Source: Apostichopus japonicus
Taxonomy: Eukaryota > Echinodermata > Holothuroidea > Aspidochirotida > Stichopodidae
Length of the DNA stretch: 64,000 nt
Direction: 5' to 3'
Assembly (NCBI RefSeq): GCF_037975245.1
Contig: NC_092571.1
Location: forward strand, 17,998,417 to 18,062,416
Shown here piece after piece: positions 37,702 through 49,559 of this stretch. Both the position numbers and the translations under genes were made by a program. Positions within the stretch are counted from its first letter, which is position 1. Each line of letters begins with the position of its first letter. Under the pieces are notes generated by a model. That model saw nothing but the letters and a program-made list of their open reading frames with translations, was not told the DNA's origin and searched no databases.

Positions 37702-38908
37702 TACATCCGTCTCCAACGATAGGATCACTTTGGATTATCCACCACCGTCGTCATCTTCGACGTCGTCGTCTCAGTACATGATAGACGACTTTCCTATTCA
37801 AAAAGTCTTCATCGCGATTCTCATCTGCGTGATCGCTGTCGTAGGCGTCGTCGGTAACGTCCTTTTGGTGTTCGCCCTCTTTCTTTGTCGTCAACTACGA
37901 TCGGCAACTAATACATTCATCGCCAGCCTTGCTGTCTGCAACTTCATAACATGTGTCACCTCCCCGTTTCACGTTTCGACGATTTTGCGTAAATTCCCGC
38001 CAAAACAAAACGGTTGCGTTTTTATGGCGATAACTGTCATATCGACTCAAATTATCAGTCTTTTGACGTTAACATTGATCGCTGTCAACCGGGTCCTTCT
38101 GATTCGTGGTCAAAGAATCACCTATGATAAGATTTATACCAACAGATATGTCTTTATCATGATTGCAGTGTCGTGGATTCTTCCGGTCTTGCTCTTGATT
38201 TTAGCATCTTCCGTAGGATTTGCAACTCTGGGATTTAACAATAAATACAAAATTTGCGTTGTCGATTCTAGCAAATCGGGAATTGCTAGTCTAGTCGCCG
38301 GAATTGTGGTAGGGATTCCTTGCTTTCTGATCATCTTCGTCAGCTATGCGCTCGTTTTTGTATTTATACGAAAAAGACATATGCACATGAGGAGCGCAAT
38401 GCAGGCTCAAAATTTTACAAGAAATCCAGCAAACTTGTATAAAGCACGGAGACCAAGTGATAATGAACTGACTAGGGTTGGTTCTATTAGAGGCAGTCTT
38501 AACAGATCGAATTCATTACATTCAGCTGAGCCGAATCGTTCTTATCCTTTAAGGTCCATTTCGGCGTGCGTAAGTTTCCGAAGTGCACGAGCTGGAGCTG
38601 TAGTGAGACAGAAATCTAACACGGAACGAATGATATCCATCCGCCAAAACAAAGTAACCCGTAATTTGTTTGTTATTGTCTGTGTTTTTGTGGTTTGTCT
38701 ATTACCATTTTTGATTGCTATTATTCATCCCGATGCAAACGCTGTTATACCTTGGTTTGCGATTCTCTTATTTTTAAATAGCGCCACGAATCCTATCATC
38801 CACGGCTTTCTTCATCCACAATTAAGGGTGGTGTTCCGTAAAATACTCACCTGCCGAGTTAACACCATTCCTGAAATATTCAGTTTGTTCAATGCTTCTC
38901 ATACCTAA
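37702..38908 (+). CDS. Class A orphan GPCR, cluster gene 2
   Basis: The exon opens after ATATATGTTACAG (ending 37701) and runs to TAA. The first ATG in frame is 37778 (MIDDFPIQK), aligned with the first Met of gene 1. Sequence before it (TSVSNDRITLDYPPP and a Ser-rich run) is also open and probably coding. From 37778 it has 376 residues and seven hydrophobic helices. Visible marks: GN in TM1, SLAVCN in TM2 (Asn for Asp2.50), NRV for DRY, CLLPF in TM6 (no Trp), and NPIIH in TM7, where the usual NPxxY Tyr is His. The extracellular Cys pair is kept (NGCVFM, KICVV). ICL3 is Ser/Arg-rich. Same family as the other three receptors in the window. Ligand unknown. Confidence 0.88.
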
Positions 38909-40357
38909 GGCAGTAACATATGTCTTAAAATGATAGGAATTATCTCTCAAGGTGATGTAAAAAAGAAAGAAAAAGAGGGGGGGGGGTTGGTGAAGCAGTG
39001 ACTTTGAGAGATGTTGAAATTTACTAAACTTAATTTATATCGTTCTGCCTTTGCCTGCCTTGAAACATTTAACAAGTTGTCTACCATTTGTCAAATTTAT
39101 GTACCTATTCTTGATGATTGTATGACGGAATCAGAAGTTGGAGAAAAATAGAGGGCGTCTGACATTAATTGCTTGGCTGGGTTCATTGTGTAGCCCCATT
39201 AATAGAAGATTCGTTTCATTTTAGATACTCTCCAATAAGCCCCTATCTAGTCGTGGTGTTATCATTGACTGTGCTCCGAATATTCCTCCAAAATGTAAGG
39301 TCGCTGCCAAGTATTGCTTACAAAGGTCCCAGGGGGACTTCCATCGCATTGTTATAATACGAACGCAGGATTCTGCGTCTGGGGACGCAATCTTTAAGCC
39401 AGGGACGCCAAACCTTCAAATTGCTTGCGTCACAATTTCTTTTGTTGAGGAAACAAACCCCAGGTACACACACTCACAACTAAGCCTAAATAAAGCATAA
39501 CAAACACTTTTTGGAATGAATATCTTTCTTTCTTTCATTTCAATAAACCACAACTTCTCAAAGGAACCAAAATTTTTTCCAATCCTATGTACAGATAATT
39601 GAATATTGTTTGAAAACAAGTAAATCAATAACAATCAACCGCAAGTTACAGAGTTAACAACACTTCCATTACAAAGACTTTCATGCTGAAAGAAGTCAAT
39701 GATGCGTTACCAAATTTCCAGTGATTTGATTAAAAGCCCTACCCTTACCATTGTCTGCAAACATTCTTGCATCTATAGTGCTCAATCAACACGAAGTTGT
39801 TGTTTGAATGCAACTGCTTGTAACGTTACTGTCCCCTGTGGCCCTGTGTAGAGAAAGCGAAGTTTGTACTATAGGCTATCATAATAAGTGTGCACTCAAA
39901 TATCATGTTGTAGTTGAATTGTTTACTAAGAATAATACTTATATTTGAATCATTCTTTTGATCACAAATGTTATAAGTTGAGAGAGTTTTATGAATTTTG
40001 TGAGAAGCTATCATCTCTAATACTGAAAAGTATTATCTCACAGTAGGCATATGTTTTGTTCTCTCCGCATGGAGAGTTGCTAGAGTAAAATGTGCATTTC
40101 AAACCACAGTAATATCTTCATCGCAAGCATGCAAACATTTTCGCGGTCCCTTGGACCACGTGCTTCAGTTAATCATACGTGTGAATGTAAACTACAGACT
40201 TCATACTTCGTCAAATGTAGCCATTGGCGCTTGAGTTTTTAATCGACATTGCGTAAAAAGTGATTTACATTCTGTAATAGGAAAGTGGTCGAAATTGGCT
40301 GGAGTTGGGCGGTGTTTGGGGAAAAGGAAAAGTTTAAAACGTAAGAATAAACTTACA

Positions 40358-40360
<3 letters not shown>
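38909..40360. other. Intergenic, no gene seen
   Basis: Short open frames only. A poly-G run lies at 38978-38987. An AATAAA at 39489-39494 could serve gene 2, but it is about 580 bp past the stop. Confidence 0.4.

Positions 40361-40425
<65 letters not shown>
40361..40425. repeat. (TA)n microsatellite
   Basis: About 64 bp of TA. Confidence 0.95.
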
Positions 40426-40722
<297 letters not shown>

Positions 40723-40740
40723 TAGGGCAAAATATGTCAC

Positions 40741-42140
40741 TCTCTAGAGTAGGGCAAAATATGTCACCAAAAACAGAACTAGTATTGTTCGATATAGGTG
40801 ACAAACGCCTACAGTGGAATTACGATCTTCCTTACCGGTTTCGAACCTCTGGACATACAATCAGCGTCCATAGCCTAGTGGTTAGGGTGTCCGCGTACAG
40901 AGCGGGAGGCCCGTGGTTCGAATCCCGGTGGAGGCTGAAAGTTTTTTCACTGTTCTTGATTTTCCAACTCATTACGATTTTCATTTATATATATTCATTT
41001 GCCTTTGTCGTTTACTTCCATTGCATTAACAAAAAGTCTGTTCAAAGTATCTCTTTCGAGATCCGGCTTTAGGAATCACAAATGATTTTCGAGTTGGATA
41101 GCATCATGTTTGATCTCTAGAGTAGGGCAAAATATGTCACCAAAAACAGAACTAGTATTGTTCGATATAGGTGACAAACGCCTACAGTGGAATTACGATC
41201 TTCCTTACCGGTTTCGAACCTCTGGACATACAATCAGCGTCCATAGCCTAGTGGTTAGGGTGTCCGCGTACAGAGCGGGAGGCCCGTGGTTCGAATCCCG
41301 GTGGAGGCTGAAAGTTTTTTCACTGTTCTTGATTTTCCAACTCATTACGATTTTCATTTATATATATTCATTTGCCTTTGTCGTTTACTTCCATTGCATT
41401 AACAAAAAGTCTGTTCAAAGTATCTCTTTCGAGATCCGGCTTTAGGAATCACAAATGATTTTCGAGTTGGATAGCATCATGTTTGATCTCTAGAGTAGGG
41501 CAAAATATGTCACCAAAAACAGAACTAGTATTGTTCGATATAGGTGACAAACGCCTACAGTGGAATTACGATCTTCCTTACCGGTTTCGAACCTCTGGAC
41601 ATACAATCAGCGTCCATAGCCTAGTGGTTAGGGTGTCCGCGTACAGAGCGGGAGGCCCGTGGTTCGAATCCCGGTGGAGGCTGAAAGTTTTTTCACTGTT
41701 CTTGATTTTCCAACTCATTACGATTTTCATTTATATATATTCATTTGCCTTTGTCGTTTACTTCCATTGCATTAACAAAAAGTCTGTTCAAAGTATCTCT
41801 TTCGAGATCCGGCTTTAGGAATCACAAATGATTTTCGAGTTGGATAGCATCATGTTTGATCTCTAGAGTAGGGCAAAATATGTCACCAAAAACAGAACTA
41901 GTATTGTTCGATATAGGTGACAAACGCCTACAGTGGAATTACGATCTTCCTTACCGGTTTCGAACCTCTGGACATACAATCAGCGTCCATAGCCTAGTGG
42001 TTAGGGTGTCCGCGTACAGAGCGGGAGGCCCGTGGTTCGAATCCCGGTGGAGGCTGAAAGTTTTTTCACTGTTCTTGATTTTCCAACTCATTACGATTTT
42101 CATTTATATATATTCATTTGCCTTTGTCGTTTACTTCCAT

Positions 42141-42145
<5 letters not shown>
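40741..42145 (+). repeat. Tandem array of a 373-bp tRNA-like unit (3.8 copies)
   Basis: Units start at 40741, 41114, 41487 and 41860. The first three appear identical. The fourth breaks into (TA)n at about 42146. Each unit contains a tRNA-like segment, GCGTCCATAGCCTAGTGG through CGGTGGAGGC, with an A box TAGCCTAGTGG and a perfect B box GGTTCGAATCC. It also has a 5-bp anticodon-type stem with a 7-nt loop and a 6-of-7 acceptor-type pairing. The segment is therefore a tRNA gene relative or tRNA-derived SINE head. The 111-codon frame repeated in each unit crosses the tRNA-like part and is not considered a gene. Confidence 0.85.

Positions 42146-42227
<82 letters not shown>
42146..42227. repeat. 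(TA)n microsatellite
   Basis: About 80 bp of TA, directly abutting the truncated fourth tandem unit. Confidence 0.95.
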
Positions 42228-42230
<3 letters not shown>

Positions 42231-42232
42231 AT

Positions 42233-42484
42233 ACACCTGTGGGCGTTTGTCACCTGTATCGAAAAATGCTAGTTCTGTTTTGGTGACGTATTTGCCTTGC
42301 TCTATAGAGATCAAGCATAATGCTAAAGCCGGATCTCGAAAAAGATACTTTAAACAGACTTTTGTGTTTTGGTGACGTATTTGCCTTGTTCGAGAGATCA
42401 AACCTAATTCTAAAGCCGGATCTCGAAAAGATACTTTAAACAGATTTTTGTTAATGAAATGGAGCCAAACGACAAAGGCAAATG
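42233..42484 (-). repeat. Inverted diverged copies of the 373-bp unit
   Basis: Read on the minus strand this matches the right and left parts of the unit: CATTTGCCTTTGTCG, GTTCAAAG-type, CGAGATCCGGCTTTAG, AGAGCAAGGC and CAAAACAGAACTAG. The block AGCCGGATCTCGAAAA ... TTTAAACAGA occurs twice (about 42327 and 42414), so there is an internal duplication. It is much more diverged than the tandem copies. Confidence 0.75.
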
Positions 42485-42498
42485 AATATATATACACA

Positions 42499-42549
<51 letters not shown>
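42484..42549. repeat. (TA)n microsatellite
   Basis: About 65 bp of TA with a few CA steps at the left. Confidence 0.9.
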
Positions 42550-42551
<2 letters not shown>

Positions 42552-43664
42552 CTTTGGAGGATTTCTGGTGGGTTGACCTTAAATGGCTTCATTTGCGGTC
42601 AGTAGCAAGCTTACTCGACGCAACGAATTTACACCTGCATCTATGTGCTTTTCCAAAAAGAATGAATAATGAATTAATATATGTTAATAAATGAACGAGT
42701 CATAATGATAGAAATTGGATACTTTCTTGAACCAAATACTTTTCGATACCTTTACAAAATACAATATTTCTGCTTAAGAACTCAACCTCCCAAGAAGTTA
42801 TTCTCAATGCTGATTAAGTCAATCCGTTTTTACCTTCAGTTTTAGAGATGTCATTCTACAGTTTAATATCAATCCCTTTGAGACTATTTTGATTGTTGAA
42901 GAATTAATTTTGGGTTAGTTTATTCACCTTCTCAGATCAATCCTACGCATTTCAAAATATGTTTAAAATTTTGTAATATTTTGATTAATTTAATGTTACC
43001 GTTTTGCGCATTGATCTTCCATACATAAATACAAAATTCAATGTGCCATCATTGTTTACAAGCTTGCATTTGTGATGAGAACAGAAACGTTTCATATATT
43101 ATTCTTAGCAAAATTAAGAAAGAAAACCAAAGACACAAAAAGACACAGCCACTCATTCGTTAAGCTTCCAAAATATGTTTCCATTTAATCTTCCCTTCAT
43201 CACATAATGATGATCAAAAGACTAATAATCTTAAAATTATCCCCTTCAAGTAAACTTCTAATATTCTAACCGAATCGTCCTGAAGCCATTGCTGATCCCG
43301 CACCTCCGAGGGCGGTGTTGCCGAGCCAAGTATGCTCACCCCTACCCCTCCCCTCCTCATCGTTACATCCACTCGACTCGGTGACAAAGGTAGGATATAT
43401 TTGATCACCAATAAAAAGACGAATAAACAAGATGGAAGCCATTGAACATGCCACATATTATTTAACAAAAATTTTAGTGTGAGAAAAGTCGTCTTTTCAA
43501 ATATTTACACAAAAGACGAAACAATGTGATCACCCCTCCACCCCACCCCCCCCAACCCCCTCCCTGCATCGTTCTTTCTTTTCTGTTTCACGCTTAACAG
43601 AAAACTGCGATTCTAATACATGGGCCTCGATGATGTACAAAACTTAAATCGATATTACAATCAG
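42550..43664. other. Intergenic, no gene seen
   Basis: AT-rich sequence, with a C-homopolymer region at 43530-43565, before the 3' end of GPCR gene 3. No credible exon. Confidence 0.45.
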
Positions 43665-44793
43665 TTATCGCTCTTCTTTACAATCGCAATTTCGACAAAA
43701 GTTGAACAGTTTCGCGAAAGCGTCCTTTAGTGGAGGATGGAGAAATCCGTAAAGAATTGGGTTCATGGCATTATTAGACAGAAACAAGAGAGCGAACCAT
43801 GGAATTACTGCTTGTGCGTTAGGCAAGATGATAGCAATGGTAAATGGCATCACACACACCACAAATACGCACACAATAATAAACAAATTACGCGTTACTT
43901 TATATTGGCGGTTGGATATTGCGCGTTCCGTGGCTGATTTTGCCCTCTTACCGCCATTGCTGTTCTCGCTTACCCCGACTGCTATTGTAGTGGTGATTGG
44001 AGAGCCGGATTGAATTGAATCAGTCCCCTGTCGTTCTTCGGTTGCCATCTTACCAAAAGTTCCTGTCTTGCATTCTGGTCGAATTGGGGACAGATTTACA
44101 TCATTTTTATTTCTCTTCGGTCCGGGCAATTTACTCTTTAGTTCTTGATGATGCTTCCGAAGATGCATAAAAATCAACACATAGCTTATTACAATTATAA
44201 GGAAAATTGGAATTCCGACAACGAGTCCAACCGCTAAGCTAGAAGATCCAGAATCACTCGACACAACGAGACAAGCTTTATATCGAATGTTATATCCTAA
44301 TTGCGCTATATCCAGTAAAGAGGCTGAAGTGACAACCACAAACGTAAGAGCCCACGAAATGGCGATCATGATGAACACATTCCGATTTGTGTAAATCTTA
44401 TCGTAAGTTCTTACTTTCCCTCGAACTAGCATAACACGACAAACCGCTATTAATGCTAATGTCAAGAGACTTATTACTTGTACTGATATTGCAATAGCTG
44501 CGATCGCTGTACAGCCAGAGTTATTATTATTCGAGGATTTTGGTGGTTCACCAAGGATGGTCGTGATATGATACGGCAATGTTGCGCAAGAAATCAAGTT
44601 AGAGACAGCAAGACTAGCTATGAATTTATTGGTCGGTGTCCACAATATACGGAAACGTACGACAGCGACCACGACGAGAATGTTTCCGACAATACCTACG
44701 ACGGTGACGACACAGAGAAGGATCGAGATGGCCATCTTTTGACCGGGGACTGACTGCAGACTGTACGTTGATGTCGTAGGATCGTCATGGTCA
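43665..44793 (-). CDS. Class A orphan GPCR, cluster gene 3
   Basis: The exon opens after the acceptor CATGCACAG and runs to a TAA at 43665. An ATG at 44801 would give 378 residues, but it falls within the inferred intron end. The same acceptor position and phase is seen in the other three genes. Seven helices: GN in TM1, SLAVSN in TM2 (Asn for Asp2.50), CRV in place of DRY, Cys pair (NSGC, YKACL), GIP in TM5, VMPF in TM6 and NPILY in TM7. ICL3 is about 80 residues. It ends in a Cys-rich tail (FCRNCDCKEER), possibly palmitoylated. Its first 653 bp are almost identical to gene 4, while the rest is not. Gene 4 lies head-to-head 6.3 kb away. Confidence 0.88.
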
Positions 44794-45639
44794 CTGTGCA
44801 TGTGATAACGTAGATGAAGAAAATGATCCGAATGGATAATATTTAAGATTTTATTTTACGGTGAAATCTTAACAAGTTACCGTAGTTCAAGTACTGAATT
44901 CCAACATTAAGGAGAGTTTAAGGAACCCGAAAGCATAATATTTTACTCCAGTTTATCAAAAACTCACCAGGCATAATGAGATTAGGCATGAACTTAGAAG
45001 TATAAGGTTCTGACCAATAAAAACAAAACCAGTAGAAAAATAGATTTAGCCCAAAAGTTGTCCTTCAATTATCAGTATAATGTATAGCGACGTTGTGGCA
45101 TTGTATAGTTATAATTACTGTATAGTGTCTTATTACAATGAGTTCAATAGACTGTGCTTCAGAATCGGGCCACGATGTCACTATGGTGTAATTTTACACA
45201 ATTAACCTGCTACACAGTCCTACAACTGTTGTATAAACTTACATGAAATCTTTAAAACCAGTTTATACACCTTATCCTTCTAGGCCTGCATGTCTGATAA
45301 ATATACTTACTCGTCCATTATTGTGCTTCAGTCTTCTTAATACTGCACCAATTATTCTGAAAATAATCTATCAATTCTGAACCCTTCGCAAGGATAACAA
45401 CGTGTGTAGGTTAACGCGTAAAGCCTATAGCGTATTATAACTATCTTCATGCACGAACTCGGTATCAATGGTTTGCACAATGGCACAAATTTATAGCCGG
45501 AATCATGGCTTATAGTTAGAAGACACGGAACAAAGGACAAAGCAAATAACAAGTTTGATTGTTTGTAGTGGGCTGTTACTATCCTTCCGAAAGTTGTAGA
45601 CCTAACCAAATACTATGGAACGTAAGCACAACCTAGGTA

Positions 45640-45960
45640 CGGTTTACACAAACGCGTACATATGCACAACCTAGGTATACGCAAACGCGTACATATGCGC
45701 AACCTAGGTATACGCATACGCGTACATATGCGCAACCAAGGTATACACAAACGCGTCCATATGCACACACACACGCGCGTAAATATGCCCAACCTAGGTA
45801 CTCAGAAATGCGTACATACGCACAACCCATGTACACACAAATGCGTACATACGCACAACCTAGGTATACGCAAACGCGTACATATGCACACACTAGGTAT
45901 ACACAACCGCCTCCACCCGTACAACCTAGGTATACACCTAGGTATACACAAACATGTATG
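45640..45960. repeat. 33-bp minisatellite with CCTAGG palindromes
   Basis: About nine or ten units of roughly 33 bp of the form CGCGTACATATGCACAACC + TAGGTATACGCAAA. As 33 is a multiple of 3, long frames persist on both strands (Val-Cys-Val-Tyr-Leu-Gly type and His-Asn-Leu-Gly-Ile type). They are repeat products without signal or domain. Confidence 0.9.
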
Positions 45961-46090
45961 TACGAACGGCGACGAGAACGCCGTTTGAACAAAACCTTAC
46001 TCTGGTTATTAGAACAAATAACTATTAGTTATAGTTATAGTTATTTTAACCGCTCGGTGTCACATACTTAACGATTTGTGGAGATCGTTA

Positions 46091-46175
46091 GGCTATGGAC
46101 GCTGATTGAACGTCCAGTATTTCGATACCGGTCGAGAGGGTCACAATTCCACTAAAGGCACTGCGTCCATAGCCT
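46091..46175 (-). repeat. Fragment of the 373-bp tRNA-like family with foldback ends
   Basis: GGCTATGGACGC (46091-46102) and its exact complement GCGTCCATAGCC (46163-46174) enclose sequence resembling the minus strand of the tandem unit (GCTGATTG..GTCCAG, ACCGGT, CACAATTCCACTA.AGGC). This is a diverged solitary copy. Confidence 0.6.
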
Positions 46176-46984
46176 ATAGTTAGTTACTGTGTCGCATTTC
46201 TATTGCTTCCTCCTCATCAAGTCTGCACTTTCATATATTCATTTTATCAAAGATAACAAATTTGTTATCTATGAAAACATGAATATCGTTCCGGCCCATG
46301 AACAACATGCTATGTTGTGCTAAGTATATGGTGTAACGTTTTCCTGTTGGAATTAACAATTTTGTCAGGAAAGGAGTTCCTTACATAAACTATACAGTGA
46401 AACTATATCGTTTATTTAGCTAAACTACTAAGACAATTCCCAGTGGTAGTGTTTGTTATAATAATGTGCATACATGGTTTTTGCTCATTGATTCGCGTCT
46501 CGTAAAAAGATCGATAGCTATCTACACATCACACAACAGCGAAACATCAACATGAAAGAGTAAGTACATATTTAATTTTTGACTGGATGTATCGCATTTG
46601 TTGTACGGTATAATAATCATACTTCTATAGCTTTACAGAAAGAACCACGGGTGGTACACCTGTTTAGTATACATGCTTCATAACGATAAGTCAGTTTCAT
46701 AAAAATAAAAATAAAATATGTAAAACCTGTGGATGTCTATCGAAAATGTGTCAGTGGTAAGCATGCTATACTTGAATGTGAATATATTAGTATTTCAAAG
46801 GAGTTTGAGATATGGGAGGAAGGGTGATGAAGGTGTCGTGTATTACCTCTTGAGGAGATACCTTACTTAATAATTTCCAGTTCTTAAGTCCCATGTTGCA
46901 TATGATCTTTAGTTATACTGTGTTCCAATAGTGTACAACGTTTATTACACAGTATGCATGCCCATGGCTTTGATTTGCGTATGC

Positions 46985-47570
46985 CATCGTAATGAAATGA
47001 GGAGGGCTACCTCATAATGCAATTGAGGTGGGCTACCTCAAAATGCAATGAGGCGGGTGACTTTATAATGAAAATGAGGCTGGTGATCTAATACTGACAT
47101 GAGGCATGTGATTTTACATTACCATGGGGCGTTATACTTTAAAATAAAATGAGGCGGGTGACTTTGTAATGAACGGAGGCTGGTGACTTTACAATGAATA
47201 TGAGGCGGGTGACTTTACAATGAAAATGATGCCGGTGATCTAATAATGACATGAGGCGTGTGACTTCATATTGACAAGGGGTGTTAGACTTTAAAGTGGA
47301 ATGAGGCGTGTAACTTATATAATGAAATGAGGCGGGTGATCTAATAATGACATGAGGCATGTGACTTTATATTGACATGAGGCGTTATACTTTACAATGG
47401 AATGAGGCGGTGGCTTTGTAATGAAATGAGGCGGGTGACTGTAATGAAATGAGGCGGGTGACTTTACAATGAAAATGATGCCGGTGATCTAATACTGACA
47501 TGAGGCGTTAGACTTTAAAGTGGAATGAGGCGTGTGACTTATATAATGAAATGAGGCGGGTTAATTTTTA
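46985..47570. repeat. GAGGCGGGTGACTTTA minisatellite
   Basis: About 20 degenerate units of 24-30 bp of the form ATGAGGCGGGTGACTTTA + (T/C)AATGAAA. There is a higher-order arrangement: the order of variants (GATGCCGGTGATCTAATA, TGAGGCGTTAGACTTTAAAG) recurs at about 47225 and 47468. Confidence 0.88.
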
Positions 47571-48684
47571 TTTTAGAAATGAGAAAGTGAATTTGTAATG
47601 AAATGTGGCTGGTGACTTTATAACGAAATTTGGTGACTTTGAACAGATTCTTGTTTCTTTTATACGTTTGTTCGGTACAACCTTTGAACTCTTTACGACT
47701 ATACATATAATGCAATGTGGCTGATTTCAAATAGGTTCGAAGAGAAATATGATTGGTCACTTATGGAGGTAAATCAAAATCTAACAATTTACATATATCT
47801 GCACTGCAATTTATGATTATAAAAGTTGCTGAAAATTGTGCGTAAGAAAATGTGTAGAAAGATGCCATTATAACTACTCTAGCAAAAATATAGACGGACA
47901 TGATACTGAAGTTTGCAGGTGCCACGAAAGGCCTAGTCATTAGTATATCATGTGGTGGGTAGGATATACCAGATAAAAACTTCTACATATATGTTTTGAG
48001 TGGGCTGGTGAAGTTACGAATTTAGTGTGTAATTTAAACGGATGGATTAATTATATGGTACGACACCAGTGTGACGCATGTATGCACTGTGTGATTTCAT
48101 ACTTCGGTAATCAAAATTGTGATAACATCCGGCGTATTGTCCCGATTCCAAGAGTTTCCAATTCATTAATACTGTTACCGTATCAACAATTGCGTCACTA
48201 TAGAGCCTCAACAGGCGATTGTGACTCTGTGATTAGCTTATATACTGTTACAGGTTCTATTTACAGCCATACAATCAGTCTGATTGCCTTTGTATGGTAT
48301 GCGTACGTTTAAATGTATATCATTGGTATCTGTTTTGTTATGTGCCGTTTAAAATGGTTATTAAAGAGGGCAGAGAGAGAGATAGGCGGTGTTTGAAAGT
48401 GCGGACTCACAATACGGAAAGCAATTAAACAACGGAGAGTATGACACCTCCATTCGACTTCACTTATTTTTCGTCTACACGTCTCGTTTATCCCCGTGTA
48501 CCCGTGACAATACAAGCATGATCCAGTTATGCTTAAAGATCATTTTGTTTTTATTACAACCAGTATCTTTTTTACATTTATTTGCAGTGAGTCCTATATT
48601 AGTATTCTAACATAATTGGCCAGGACTTTCACTCTCCCTCGTGAATTTGGGCGCGAATCACTATGCAAAATCTCATACGAGTAT

Positions 48685-49506
48685 TTAAAGCAGCATTTTG
48701 CGTCCTTTTCTATGATTTTTCTCAACCTCACTGACTCCACTATGCCATAACGACATACATAACTAGCTTATCTATTTATATTTTACTTCAAATGGTGGCA
48801 TAAAAGTCGAAAAAAATTGCAACTTTTAACTTTGTTGTTCTCCAAGATATTTTCCGTTGAGAACCCAATAAACCTCGCCCATAATATGAATATTTAAACA
48901 CTACGAACGTCATTGACAGATACGTAATATAACACCACGCTTGATTTGTGTACAGTCTATATGGCAGTTGTACCAGGGAGTTGCATAACAACTCCTTGGT
49001 TGTACCAAGGCAAAGTCTTGAATCTATTTTTAGCAACGGCTCATAACTAAACCTGCATCTCTGATTGGTTGAATTCAAACTAGTGGGTTTGGGAACTGAA
49101 TGCGATTAATTTTGTATGTGGAATACTCGCCAATTAACGTTTTTGGCTGGGAAAAACTTGGCTAATATCTTAATTTGCTGTTTTGTGATTTGATGCATGT
49201 AAAAAACTCGATGGACATGTCAAAAAAGTAGAAAACGGCGATCAAACGCAAAATGCTCATGAATAAACATACTATTCACTGATTGGTGGAATTCAAACTA
49301 GTGGATTTGGAGATATGAAAACTTTGTTGAGGACACTTTTACTCGTTATCGACATAAATCGTTAATTACTCGCTAATTAACGCTCTTGGCAGGGTGAAAC
49401 TTGGATGGTATCTTAGTTTGCTGTTTTATGATTGATACATCTAAAAAAATCGATGCACATGTTAAAAAGGTGGAAAAAAGCGACCCAACGCAAAATGCTG
49501 CTTTAA
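48685..49506. mobile_element. TTAA-flanked MITE (piggyBac/Kolobok-like)
   Basis: The element spans 822 bp including TTAA at both ends. Inverted ends TTAAAGCAGCATTTTGCGT (48685) and its complement (ending 49506) match over 19 bp. TTAA duplications are known for piggyBac and Kolobok elements. The right part contains two diverged direct copies of about 220 bp, each starting CTGATTGGTKGAATTCAAAC (49059 and 49279). No transposase frame is present. Confidence 0.8.
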
Positions 49507-49559
49507 CACCTCAAATATTAGGTAAGCGTCGTATACCGTTCCGCCTCAGACTCTACTTG

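Larger units (their letters stand above)
44794..48684. other. Divergent spacer between GPCR genes 3 and 4, left part
   Basis: It should hold the first exons and promoters of genes 3 and/or 4. I could not identify them. Two minisatellites and a fragment of the 373-bp family occur here. Confidence 0.45.

Noticed and set aside
37730-37732. TTG as start codon of GPCR gene 2
   Set aside because: Eukaryotic initiation at TTG is not expected. The frame is open back to an acceptor at 37701, and an ATG exists at 37778.
40871-40937. A functional tRNA gene in each 373-bp unit
   Set aside because: The A and B boxes are good, but the acceptor stem has a mismatch, the anticodon assignment is unclear, and it is embedded in a repeat. 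I call it tRNA-derived.
40737-42272. A conserved 111-codon frame repeated three times, suggesting a tandem gene family
   Set aside because: It crosses the tRNA-like segment and is identical only because the DNA units are identical. No domain or start context.
45640-45960. CRISPR-like regularly spaced repeats
   Set aside because: The units are head-to-tail without unique spacers, and the setting is a eukaryotic genome.
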